DNA of 11,083 bases from JAFMIT01 sp044341215 (GCA_044341215.1 JBIISC010000030.1:1-11083), one strand, 5' to 3'. Positions 1 through 5,517 are shown, counted from the first letter of the stretch. Made by a program: numbers and translations. Notes: generated by a model from the sequence alone, not told the origin.

Positions 1-7
1 TCATCGA

Positions 8-286
8 ATGATTGAATTCGCAAGAGTAAACGGAAAATTCACGATTGTCTCCGAATCTGAAAATAATGGGAAATACATTGTTCAGATTAGAAAACTAACT
101 GGTAAGAAGTGGTCAAGTCCTAAGCGGATTTTGGTGGACTCAAACGATTATGGAGTCTCACCTTGGGATTCTGGATGCGAAGCAGCAGCAAAATTTTTGA
201 TTTGTTCCGCTCCAGTTTTGTCTCAAGCTTTCGATCCTGAGAATGGGCAAGATCCGGTTGGCTTGAATGTTGAAATAATTAAATAA
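8..286 (+). CDS. Hypothetical protein, 92 aa, possibly 5'-truncated by the window edge
   Basis: I do not recognise this protein. It is a soluble-looking, mixed alpha/beta composition of 92 residues with no signal peptide and no membrane segment. Residues 22-45 are basic and aromatic (KYIVQIRKL, KKWSSPKRI), followed by a short acidic/aromatic stretch (SNDYGVSPWDSG, about 45-56) and two cysteines (C57 and C66). Only seven bases precede the ATG at position 8, and the frame stays open to the window edge. The true start could therefore lie upstream, and no ribosome binding site can be judged. A strong intrinsic terminator starts about 10 nt after the stop codon, which supports this being the real end of a transcribed gene. 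The next gene has its own promoter, so the two are probably not co-transcribed. Confidence 0.6.
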   Translation: MIEFARVNGKFTIVSESENNGKYIVQIRKLTGKKWSSPKRILVDSNDYGVSPWDSGCEAAAKFLICSAPVLSQAFDPENGQDPVGLNVEIIK

Positions 287-296
287 CACTTATCAC

Positions 297-336
297 AAAC
301 TAATGGCGCTGAGGAAACTCGGCGCCATTAGTTTTA
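297..336 (+). terminator. Strong rho-independent terminator after the 92-aa gene
   Basis: The arm TAATGGCGC (301-309) pairs perfectly with GCGCCATTA (322-330). It continues inward as TGAG (310-313) against CTCG (318-321), with one G-U pair, and closes on a GAAA tetraloop (314-317). AAAC (297-300) and GTTT (331-334) extend the base of the stem, and the 3' flank GTTTTA supplies a short U tract. The A-rich 5' flank would also let it work on the opposite strand. Confidence 0.9.
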
Positions 337-351
337 TCCTAAGTTTTGGAA

Positions 352-380
352 TTGGCAAGAATCTGGGTACTCGCTGTAAT
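352..380 (+). promoter_or_regulatory. Sigma70-type promoter of the NCS2 permease
   Basis: TTGGCA at 352-357 matches 5 of 6 bases of the -35 consensus. It is separated by exactly 17 bp from TGTAAT at 375-380, which matches 5 of 6 of the -10 consensus. The promoter lies just after the upstream terminator and drives toward the permease. It predicts a start near 387 and a 5' leader of roughly 120 nt. This is read by eye; no transcript data were available. Confidence 0.6.
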
Positions 381-391
381 CGAGCGATTAC
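376..391. promoter_or_regulatory. Perfect palindrome overlapping the -10 box (candidate operator)
   Basis: GTAATCG-AG-CGATTAC is a perfect inverted repeat with 7-bp arms and a 2-bp centre. It covers most of the proposed -10 box and runs to the predicted transcription start, the classic position for a repressor that blocks polymerase. The cognate regulator cannot be named from the sequence, and no copy of this site was noticed elsewhere in the window. Confidence 0.45.
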
Positions 392-440
392 TTGGGGTGA
401 TAGGTGAAGCGACACGATGCAATCTATGCTGTATGAGGCC

Positions 441-506
441 TTCAGATGTTTACTCTCATACCGTATCTCAGCGCGAGATACATTCACGATTGTTAAGGAA
501 TCTGAA
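441..506 (+). promoter_or_regulatory. Structured 5' leader of the permease with possible start-codon occlusion
   Basis: Two nested pairings are visible. GTATCTC (463-469) and GAGATAC (475-481) form a perfect 7-bp hairpin with loop AGCGC. Around it, TTCAGAT (441-447) is perfectly complementary to ATCTGAA (500-506), a stretch that includes the first base of the ATG and directly abuts the AAGGA ribosome binding site (495-499). The outer helix would partly hide the initiation region. The DNA palindrome at 463-481 could alternatively be a protein-binding site. It does not match a riboswitch class I know. Confidence 0.4.
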
Positions 507-1771
507 TGTTTTCATGGACTCTTCACGGTGACGGACGAACTGTCGCTCCAGGCGAGGTAGTAACCCCAGGTGAGCGCCTATCTTGGCCTCGCACAATCGG
601 CATTGGCTTGCAGCACATTGCTGCGATGTTTGGTGCAACCTTCTTGGTGCCAATTATCACCGGCTTTTCGCCAAGCACCACACTTTTGTTCTCAGGTATT
701 GGAACACTTGTTTTCATCCTAATTACGAACAACCGTATTCCTTCTTACTTAGGTTCGTCTTTTGCTTTTCTAGGACCGATCGCAGCTGCAAAGGCTGGTG
801 GAACTGACATAGCAATGGCACTTGGCGGCATCGTCGCAACAGGTGTCTTGCTGGCACTTGTTGGTTTGATTGTTCAACAAGCTGGTATTAAGTGGATCGA
901 AGCAATCATGCCTCCAGTTGTGACAGGTGCAATTGTTGTAATCATTGGCTTGAACCTTGCAGGCGTTGCTAAAGGCCAGTTCGCAGCGGATCCAAAGCTC
1001 GCATCAATAACTTTGGCATCAATATTGCTAATCGCTGTTGGGTTCCGCGGATTCCTTGCGCGCCTTTCAATTGTGCTGGGTCTTGTTGTTGGCTATGTGT
1101 ATGCAGCCGTAACCGGCTTAATTTCTGCTGATGCTTCGGCAAACATTTCTGGTGCTGCATGGTTTGGAACTCCAACGTTCACCACACCACAGTTCTCAAC
1201 CAATGCAATTATCTTGTTCTTACCGGTAGTTCTAGTTCTGATTGCAGAAAACGTTGGACACGTTAAAGCAGTATCCAACATGACAGGTGATGACCTAGAT
1301 CCACTAATCGGCAAAGCGCTTATGGCTGATGGACTTGCAACCACACTGGCTGGTGCCGGTGGCGGATCGGGAACAACAACATATGCAGAAAACATTGGCG
1401 TTATGGCTGCAACTCGCATTTACTCAACTGCTGCTTATGCAGTGGCTGGCGTTGGCGCGATTGTTTTGTCTATGTCACCAAAACTAGGTGCAGTTCTCTC
1501 TTCAGTACCAATTGGCATTCTCGGTGGCGTTGGAACAGTTTTGTTCGGAATGATCGGTGTGCTTGGTGCAAAGATCTGGATCCAAAACAAGGTTGATTTC
1601 AGTGACACTACAAATCTGATGATTGTTGGTGTAACTCTTGTGGTCGGCATCTCAGATATGTCATTCACTGCAGGTGACTTCACTTTCACCGGAATCGTCA
1701 ATGGCACTCTAATTGCCGTTGTTGGTTACCAAATCATGCGCGCGGTTTCTAAAGCTCGCGGCACTGTTTAA
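506..1771 (+). CDS. uraA: NCS2 nucleobase:cation symporter, uracil permease type
   Basis: An inner-membrane transporter of the nucleobase-cation symporter-2 family, expected to import uracil (or a related nucleobase) with protons. The 421 residues are of normal family length and are almost wholly hydrophobic segments, as in the 14-helix UraA fold. Diagnostic motifs are LQHIAAMFGAT near residues 35-45, AENVGH at 247-252 (matching the substrate/proton Glu-His pair of Escherichia coli UraA) and TTYAENIGVMAATR at 291-304. The last carries the family signature [E/Q/P]-N-x-G-x4-T-[R/K] with Glu295. The TTYxENIG form favours uracil over xanthine or urate. The start is ATG with AAGGA seven bases upstream, and the N-terminal WTLHGDGRTV is typical of actinobacterial members. 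It is a single-gene unit between two strong terminators, with its own promoter and leader. Substrate is inferred and not proven. Confidence 0.93.
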   Translation: MFSWTLHGDGRTVAPGEVVTPGERLSWPRTIGIGLQHIAAMFGATFLVPIITGFSPSTTLLFSGIGTLVFILITNNRIPSYLGSSFAFLGPIAAAKAGGTDIAMALGGIVATGVLLALVGLIVQQAGIKWIEAIMPPVVTGAIVVIIGLNLAGVAKGQFAADPKLASITLASILLIAVGFRGFLARLSIVLGLVVGYVYAAVTGLISADASANISGAAWFGTPTFTTPQFSTNAIILFLPVVLVLIAENVGHVKAVSNMTGDDLDPLIGKALMADGLATTLAGAGGGSGTTTYAENIGVMAATRIYSTAAYAVAGVGAIVLSMSPKLGAVLSSVPIGILGGVGTVLFGMIGVLGAKIWIQNKVDFSDTTNLMIVGVTLVVGISDMSFTAGDFTFTGIVNGTLIAVVGYQIMRAVSKARGTV

Positions 1772-1784
1772 CAAGTAAATAACG

Positions 1785-1816
1785 GTGGCGCACAGGTAAT
1801 CCTGTGCGCCACTTTT
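1785..1816 (+). terminator. Strong rho-independent terminator after the permease
   Basis: GTGGCGCACAGG (1785-1796) and CCTGTGCGCCAC (1801-1812) form a perfect 12-bp GC-rich stem with a TAAT loop, followed by TTTT and an AT-rich tail. It starts 13 bp after the permease stop codon and ends its transcription unit. Confidence 0.95.
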
Positions 1817-1908
1817 ATATTCACCTGGTGATTTGGGCCTGAAAATGCCATAGAGGGCTACACTCGCAGAAGACCAGCCAACCGGCTCGCCTTATTTAAG
1901 GAGCCAAC

Positions 1909-2031
1909 ATGGCTGAAAAATCTCCCGCTAAAAACTCAGGTAAAACCCCCGCGGCAAAGTCCCTCAAAGAAAAACGTGCCGACAAGAAGAACAAAGCAGC
2001 TGGCAAGAACAGCACAAGCCTAGAAAAGTAA
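1909..2031 (+). CDS. Small Lys-rich actinobacterial protein, 40 aa
   Basis: A 40-residue, strongly basic and probably disordered protein: MAEKSPAKNSG at the N-terminus, a core SLKEKRADKKNKAAGK at residues 18-33, and the end NSTSLEK. Lys and Ala dominate, and there are no hydrophobic or cysteine residues that could build a fold. The AAGGAG at 1898-1903 with a 5-nt spacer to ATG is one of the clearest ribosome binding sites in the window, which argues that the ORF is translated. From memory, short actinobacterial ORFs with a SLKEKRADKK-type core are common and unnamed, and a nucleic-acid or ribosome-associated role would fit the charge; both are inference. It follows the permease terminator, so it should have its own promoter in 1817-1890, where I see no convincing -35/-10 pair. 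Confidence 0.75.
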   Translation: MAEKSPAKNSGKTPAAKSLKEKRADKKNKAAGKNSTSLEK

Positions 2032-2060
2032 ATCACCCTTGAAGTTTGGGGATTAACTCT

Positions 2061-2228
2061 CTATTGAATGGTTATGAACTTATCCAGACCTTTTGAGGCA
2101 AGTGCGTCTTCTCCATGCTGAACTCGATTTCCAATACTGTCAAAGAAGTCTAAGAAACTTATTTCCAGATTACCTTTTGGAGTATTTGCTGGGATTCTAG
2201 GTGCGGTTGGTCTCTTATCCCGGGGCAC
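2061..2228 (-). CDS. Candidate small protein, 55 aa, GTG start
   Basis: Translating the minus strand gives an uninterrupted 55-codon frame with natural-looking protein composition. It has a basic, proline-rich N-terminus (PRDKRPTAPRIPANTPKG, residues 2-19), then an amphipathic part, LEISFLDFFDSIGNRVQHGE (21-40), and the end DALASKGLDKFITIQ. I do not recognise the family. GTG at 2228 is the only plausible start, because the frame is closed by a TAA about 27 nt further upstream. There is no clear ribosome binding site, and a CATAAT box about 23 nt before the GTG could be a -10. The gene faces the 40-aa gene tail to tail (29-bp gap) and fills what would otherwise be an empty 270-bp gap before the tRNA. 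It might also be the degraded tail of a longer gene. Confidence 0.5.
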   Translation of the reverse strand: MPRDKRPTAPRIPANTPKGNLEISFLDFFDSIGNRVQHGEDALASKGLDKFITIQ

Positions 2229-2303
2229 GCACCAGGTTTGAAGAAGTGGGAATTATGCACCTTTAAACCCTGCAAATTTGGCTGTGCGTAAACTTGCCCT
2301 CAA

Positions 2304-2378
2304 GGGGCGGTAGCTCAGCTGGTCAGAGCAGCAGACTCATAATCTGTCAGGTCGTGGGTTCGAACCCCACCCGCCCCA
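2304..2378 (+). tRNA. tRNA-Met (CAT), elongator type
   Basis: A full cloverleaf can be drawn. The acceptor stem is GGGGCGG/CCGCCCC, the D stem GCTC/GAGC, and the anticodon arm GCAGA-CTCATAA-TCTGT with anticodon CAT. The variable loop is 6 nt, the T arm is GTGGG-TTCGAAC-CCCAC, and the discriminator is A. No CCA is encoded. G1 pairs with C72, and the anticodon stem lacks three consecutive G-C pairs, so it is not the initiator. Elongator Met is most likely, but the lysidine-modified Ile2 tRNA (also CAT) cannot be fully excluded. No obvious promoter was found in the bases directly upstream. Confidence 0.93.
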
Positions 2379-2402
2379 CGTAATCCCTTAATCTTGTTGC
2401 AA

Positions 2403-3374
2403 TTACTTCTTTTTAGCCTTAATCAAGGTCACAGTTACATATTTAGATGTGTAACCAGCGCCGTTAAGTTTGAAGTTAAAAGCTTTGCCTACGGCATTAG
2501 AGCTAAGAGTCACAATGAATGTGGCTGAGCCTTTGGAATCCAACGCCATGTAGCAACCTCTACTTGCAGCCACGGTGCGATCGCATCCTGCACCAAGCGC
2601 GTTTGTGCTGGTATCAACTTGCAAGCCAAGGCCAGAAGTTAAATTGTAGAAATCAACATATATGTATTTGAAAGCATAAGCAGAACTAGATTTGTAAGTG
2701 AAATAAAGTAAATCATTTGTTGCAACCAATTTCGCTTTGTAATTTCCGCTCTTGTCTGGTTTTGAAATCTTTATGTTGGTAGATTTTGCGTTAAAGCTTA
2801 CGTTTGTTACTGGACCACAAATTTGGGAATTATTTCCTGCGCATGCTTCAGGAGTAACTGGAACTTTGCCATCGGTCGAGTAGGTCACAGACTTTGTTGC
2901 TGATGTCCAAGCTTCAGGACCAACATATTTGAATTGGAAATGCATTCCTGGTTCAGCATTTAGCAGGGTTAAATAGAAAGTGTTTTTACCATCCGCACCT
3001 AAAGTGATCTCACATTCTTTTTGAATTGTATTTCCGGCAGCACAAGCACTTGTCTCATTTGAACGAACAAGAAGTTTCATACCTGCAGAAATATCAAAGA
3101 ACTGCAAAGTTGCAGTTTTAGAAGCATTGTCTACGCCAGCATTAATACTGAAATTCAATTTAGTGACATTTTTACCTAAAAAAGTTGTACTTGAATTTGT
3201 AACCAGCGCCTTTCCTGAGTCAAGAGAGAGGGAAACAGTTGTGATCGGTGCACACAACTGACTGGCGAAGTTATTGCAGCTATAAGTGGTTGCGGCAGCC
3301 GGTTGAGTTAGCCCTACAAATGAAAGGAGAACAACAGAGATGACCGTAAAGATTGATTTAGAGGTAATGCGCAT
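2403..3374 (-). CDS. Secreted protein with two cysteine-paired tandem modules
   Basis: Function unknown; an exported protein with no membrane anchor. I start it at the ATG at 3374 (323 residues), not the in-frame ATG at 3413. The later start has a GGGTGGAA ribosome binding site five bases ahead of it and gives a clean signal peptide: RITSK, a hydrophobic core at 8-22, and AAA with cleavage after about residue 28. The mature part contains two related modules (about 33-167 and 178-320). Each opens with CX7C (C33/C41; C178/C186) and later carries CX9C (C111/C121; C264/C274). Each CX9C pair is followed by matching phrases (GADGKNTFYLTL against DSKGSATFIVTL, then FQFKY against FNFKL). This implies internal duplication of a disulfide-stabilised beta-rich domain. 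The end is KAKKK, with no sortase signal. It diverges from the membrane gene at 3473. Confidence 0.85.
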   Translation of the reverse strand: MRITSKSIFTVISVVLLSFVGLTQPAAATTYSCNNFASQLCAPITTVSLSLDSGKALVTNSSTTFLGKNVTKLNFSINAGVDNASKTATLQFFDISAGMKLLVRSNETSACAAGNTIQKECEITLGADGKNTFYLTLLNAEPGMHFQFKYVGPEAWTSATKSVTYSTDGKVPVTPEACAGNNSQICGPVTNVSFNAKSTNIKISKPDKSGNYKAKLVATNDLLYFTYKSSSAYAFKYIYVDFYNLTSGLGLQVDTSTNALGAGCDRTVAASRGCYMALDSKGSATFIVTLSSNAVGKAFNFKLNGAGYTSKYVTVTLIKAKKK

Positions 3375-3460
3375 TTGTTCCACCCATGAGTAACGGATGG
3401 ACAGTGCGCGCATCCTGCGTTAATTCTAGGTGAGAAAGCGGTTTCACGGGTGGAAATGCT

Positions 3461-3475
3461 TAGGCTTATTCGATG
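3461..3475 (+). promoter_or_regulatory. -10 box 6 nt before ATG (leaderless-type promoter)
   Basis: TAGGCT (3461-3466) fits the actinobacterial TANNNT -10 pattern and lies exactly 6 nt before the ATG at 3473, so transcription would begin at or next to the start codon. The same hexamer with the same 6-nt gap precedes the oxidoreductase gene on the other strand. No good -35 element is visible. Confidence 0.45.
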
Positions 3476-4039
3476 ACCGAGTACCTTTTAGCTGCAATTC
3501 TCGTGCTTGGAGTGAACCTACTTCCCGCGTTTGGCCCCCCAACGTGGCTGATTTTGGTCTATTTGACGCTCACATACGATTTGAGTCCAGTTCCGATGAT
3601 TGCGCTGGCGGTCGTGGCAGCATCGAGTGGCAGATTCTTGATGGCTAACGGCGTACGAAGATTGCGCACACGATTGCCTAAAGATTACGTAACCAACATG
3701 ACGAATCTGGGTAGCAAGATAACAAACCACAATCTAGGTATGGGCGGGCTGTTTCTTCTCTTTATTTGGTCGCCACTTTCATCGGCGCAATTATTTGTTA
3801 CTGCCGGTTTAATGCCACAGATTCGCTTAGGAACGTTGACTATCGCATTTGCAATAGGCCGGTGCTTCACATATTCAACTTATGTTTTCGCAGCTGACAG
3901 TTTTTCCCATACAGATTTGGGTAAACAATTCTTGGCAGAGATGTTCTCGCCATTAGTAATTGCTTTCCAGCTTGTCTTAATTATCGGAGTTGTCGCACTT
4001 GGCAAAATAAAATGGAAAACTAAAATCATCAATTCTTAA
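3473..4039 (+). CDS. Small integral membrane protein, DedA/VTT-like
   Basis: A 188-residue polytopic inner-membrane protein. Hydrophobic segments lie at about 4-33, 39-52, 91-113, 121-141 and 157-178. Features that recall the DedA/VTT (SNARE-associated) family are a Pro/Gly-rich hairpin PAFGPP (18-23), the GR pair after the second hydrophobic stretch (53-54), and a second half with the pattern F-x-W-S-P-L-S-S ... T-A-G-L ... I-G-R (97-130). This resembles the DedA pattern P-G-x-R ... A-G ... G. DedA proteins are linked to lipid flipping and membrane homeostasis, but the key DedA Glu and Arg residues are not clear here, so the family call is tentative. The ATG has no ribosome binding site at normal spacing and fits leaderless initiation. 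The neighbouring gene at 3374 is divergent, with about 100 bp between the two starts. Confidence 0.75.
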   Translation: MTEYLLAAILVLGVNLLPAFGPPTWLILVYLTLTYDLSPVPMIALAVVAASSGRFLMANGVRRLRTRLPKDYVTNMTNLGSKITNHNLGMGGLFLLFIWSPLSSAQLFVTAGLMPQIRLGTLTIAFAIGRCFTYSTYVFAADSFSHTDLGKQFLAEMFSPLVIAFQLVLIIGVVALGKIKWKTKIINS

Positions 4040-4091
4040 ATTGGAATATATGTGATTGGCAGACTCCCAACAAGCTGAGCCTTAAAGCTAA

Positions 4092-4319
4092 CTATTTCTT
4101 CTTAGCTTTTGAAGTCTTCTTGCCCGCGGCTTTTGAAGTCTTCTTGCCAGCGGCAGCCTTTTCAGCCTTCTTAGCCTCGCGGCGCTTTTTAGCACCAGCT
4201 TCAAGATCATCCAAGATGACAGTGGCTAGCCAAAGGTTTTCTTCCTTTTGAAGGGAAAGGCCAAAGGTTCGCTTATTGAGCGACTTGGCAACAATTTTTA
4301 TCTTTTCTTCGCGTTTCAT
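4092..4319 (-). CDS. Small basic protein with Lys-rich repeat tail, 75 aa
   Basis: The first 45 residues look folded (MKREEKIKIVAKSLNKRTFG, then a LSLQKEENLWLATVILDD segment at 21-38). The last 30 are a Lys/Ala tail with two copies of AAGKKTSK (57-72) ending in KAKKK, like the tails of histone-H1-like and some HU-type actinobacterial proteins. A DNA- or RNA-binding role is suggested by charge only; I do not recognise the N-terminal part. AGGAGG five bases before the ATG is a near-perfect ribosome binding site. The gene lies tail to tail with the membrane gene ending at 4039 and downstream of the oxidoreductase gene on the same strand. The 82-bp gap to that gene contains no terminator I can see, so co-transcription is possible. 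Confidence 0.8.
   Translation of the reverse strand: MKREEKIKIVAKSLNKRTFGLSLQKEENLWLATVILDDLEAGAKKRREAKKAEKAAAGKKTSKAAGKKTSKAKKK
4105..4152 (-). repeat. Tandem 24-bp direct repeat coding AAGKKTSK twice
   Basis: Two adjacent 24-bp units (4105-4128 and 4129-4152) differ at a single base (CCCGCG against CCAGCG). They are in frame, so each encodes the same eight residues of the Lys-rich tail. The near identity suggests recent duplication by slippage and a tail that can vary in length. Confidence 0.9.
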
Positions 4320-4401
4320 AGTTCCTCCTGCAGGGTTGAACTCTAAACCATGACTTTAGGCGAAGTTTGGATTTTAAGGTGAATTTTTAGCAAATATGCG
4401 C

Positions 4402-5445
4402 CTATTTGGCACTTGCCAGAATGTCTTTAACCATAGGAATGACCTTTGTGGCGTATAACTCAATGGAATGCATGAGCTTGGAATGGGCCATCGGGCCATT
4501 CGCATACTTAAAGTCGAACCGGTCAGCGCCAATGGCATTAATCGAATACGCAATCTTCTTTGCCACAGTTTCTGCGCTGCCCGCATAGATAGAACCCATG
4601 TGAACCTCATTCAAATAGTGATCGCGGGTCACAGGACCCCAACCGCGTTCGCGCCCAATTCGGCCAAACATCTCTTCATAGTTAGGCCACATTTCTTCAA
4701 TTGCTTGTTCGTCGGTGTCGGCGATGTGACCGGGGGAGTGAATTGAAATGGTCTTAACTGGATTTTCAAATTCCTCACATGCATTTCTGTATAACTCAGC
4801 TAGCGGCGCAAACCGAGCAGAATCCCCACCAATGATTGCTATCGCTAGATGTGCACCGAGTCTTGCTGCTCGCACCACTGATTCTGGTGTTCCACCAATA
4901 CCGACCCGAAGTGGAATTTCACCGCGTTCTGTTTTTGGCAAAACATCTTGGTTACTTAGTCCTGCTCTGGTTGTCCCACGCCAAGTGACAGGTTTTTCCT
5001 TTAATAGTTCGACTAAGAGTTCTAACTTCTCTTCGAATAAAACGTTGTAGTCGGAAAGTTCATATCCAAAGAGTGGGAATGACTCAATGAAAGATCCTCG
5101 ACCGGCAGTTATTTCAGCTCGGCCACTTGAAAGTGCATCAATGGTTGAAAATCTCTGAAACACTCGAACTGGATCATCACTAGATAAAACTGTTACGCCA
5201 GTACCAAGAGTTATTTGCTTGGTAACAGTTGCAAGACCCGCTAGAACCGTGTCCGGAGCGGAAACTGAAAAGTCTGATCGATGATGCTCGCCAATGTTGA
5301 AGTGGGATATCCCCAAGGAATCCGCTAGTACACCCTCTTTAATCACGTTACGAAGAGTTTGAGCCGCCGAAATGGCTTTACCGCTATCGTCTTTTTGGGT
5401 GTCACCGAAAGTATCTAACCCAAAACTTAACTTCGATATATCCAT
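4402..5445 (-). CDS. LLM-class flavin-dependent oxidoreductase
   Basis: A cytoplasmic, luciferase-like TIM-barrel flavoenzyme that would use FMN(H2) to oxidise an unknown substrate; the family includes monooxygenases and F420 enzymes. The 347 residues are a normal length. Visible family features are the opening LSFGLDTFGD, the GEHHRSDFS motif (52-60) with the conserved His, ITLGTGVTVLSSDDPVRVFQRF (78-99), RAEITAGRG (109-117), and RVGIGGTPESV near residue 180, part of the flavin phosphate site. The sequence reads as the FMN-type 'group 1 luciferase-family' branch, but the substrate cannot be told. The start ATG is preceded by TAGGCT exactly 6 nt upstream and by only a weak AGG, so leaderless initiation is likely. 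It is divergent from the DUF885 gene and may share control with it through the 11-bp repeats between them. Confidence 0.9.
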   Translation of the reverse strand: MDISKLSFGLDTFGDTQKDDSGKAISAAQTLRNVIKEGVLADSLGISHFNIGEHHRSDFSVSAPDTVLAGLATVTKQITLGTGVTVLSSDDPVRVFQRFSTIDALSSGRAEITAGRGSFIESFPLFGYELSDYNVLFEEKLELLVELLKEKPVTWRGTTRAGLSNQDVLPKTERGEIPLRVGIGGTPESVVRAARLGAHLAIAIIGGDSARFAPLAELYRNACEEFENPVKTISIHSPGHIADTDEQAIEEMWPNYEEMFGRIGRERGWGPVTRDHYLNEVHMGSIYAGSAETVAKKIAYSINAIGADRFDFKYANGPMAHSKLMHSIELYATKVIPMVKDILASAK

Positions 5446-5457
5446 GACCTGAGCCTA
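5446..5457 (-). promoter_or_regulatory. -10 box 6 nt before ATG of the oxidoreductase
   Basis: Read on the minus strand, TAGGCT (5457-5452) is followed by CAGGTC and then the ATG. It is the same hexamer and the same 6-nt gap as at 3461. No convincing -35 hexamer is present, so an activator or extended contacts may be needed. Confidence 0.45.
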
Positions 5458-5464
5458 TTTCACG

Positions 5465-5517
5465 CTGCACTGAGCTTTTTGCAACTTGAAACATGCCTAT
5501 TCCAACCTGCACTGAGC
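5465..5517. repeat. 11-bp direct repeat, two copies 42 bp apart, in a divergent intergenic region
   Basis: CTGCACTGAGC occurs at 5465-5475 and at 5507-5517 in the 96-bp region between the oxidoreductase and DUF885 starts. The copies begin 20 nt upstream of one start codon and end 25 nt upstream of the other, in the upstream promoter zone of each gene. The 42-bp period equals about four helical turns, so the copies lie on the same DNA face. A shared regulator site is a possibility, not shown. Confidence 0.4.

Noticed and set aside
1093..1707. Two minus-strand frames (about 1093-1419 and 1435-1707) inside the permease gene
   Set aside because: Low-complexity antisense shadows of a membrane protein gene; no ribosome binding site and no protein-like pattern.
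1817..1908. Promoter for the 40-aa gene using TTGGGC (1833-1838)
   Set aside because: No -10 hexamer lies at 16-18 bp; the best candidate, TACACT (1859-1864), gives a 20-bp spacer, so the pair is not supported.
3375..3413. Longer N-terminus for the secreted protein, starting at the ATG at 3413
   Set aside because: The extra 13 residues would bury the signal peptide behind a non-signal segment, and the ATG at 3374 has a GGGTGGAA ribosome binding site.
3378..3455. Perfect 8-bp inverted repeat TTCCACCC / GGGTGGAA spanning the divergent intergenic region
   Set aside because: One arm is simply the ribosome binding site of the secreted protein gene, and the other is a similar GGGTGG stretch on the opposite strand. 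The arms are 62 bp apart, so a shared operator is not needed to explain them.
3430..3648. 72-codon + strand frame starting with GTG
   Set aside because: It overlaps the membrane gene in another frame, has a Cys/Trp/Arg-rich composition typical of a shadow frame, and has no ribosome binding site.
4374..4610. 78-codon minus-strand frame at the end of the oxidoreductase gene
   Set aside because: It is an out-of-frame shadow of the oxidoreductase coding sequence; the in-frame protein ends normally at 4402.
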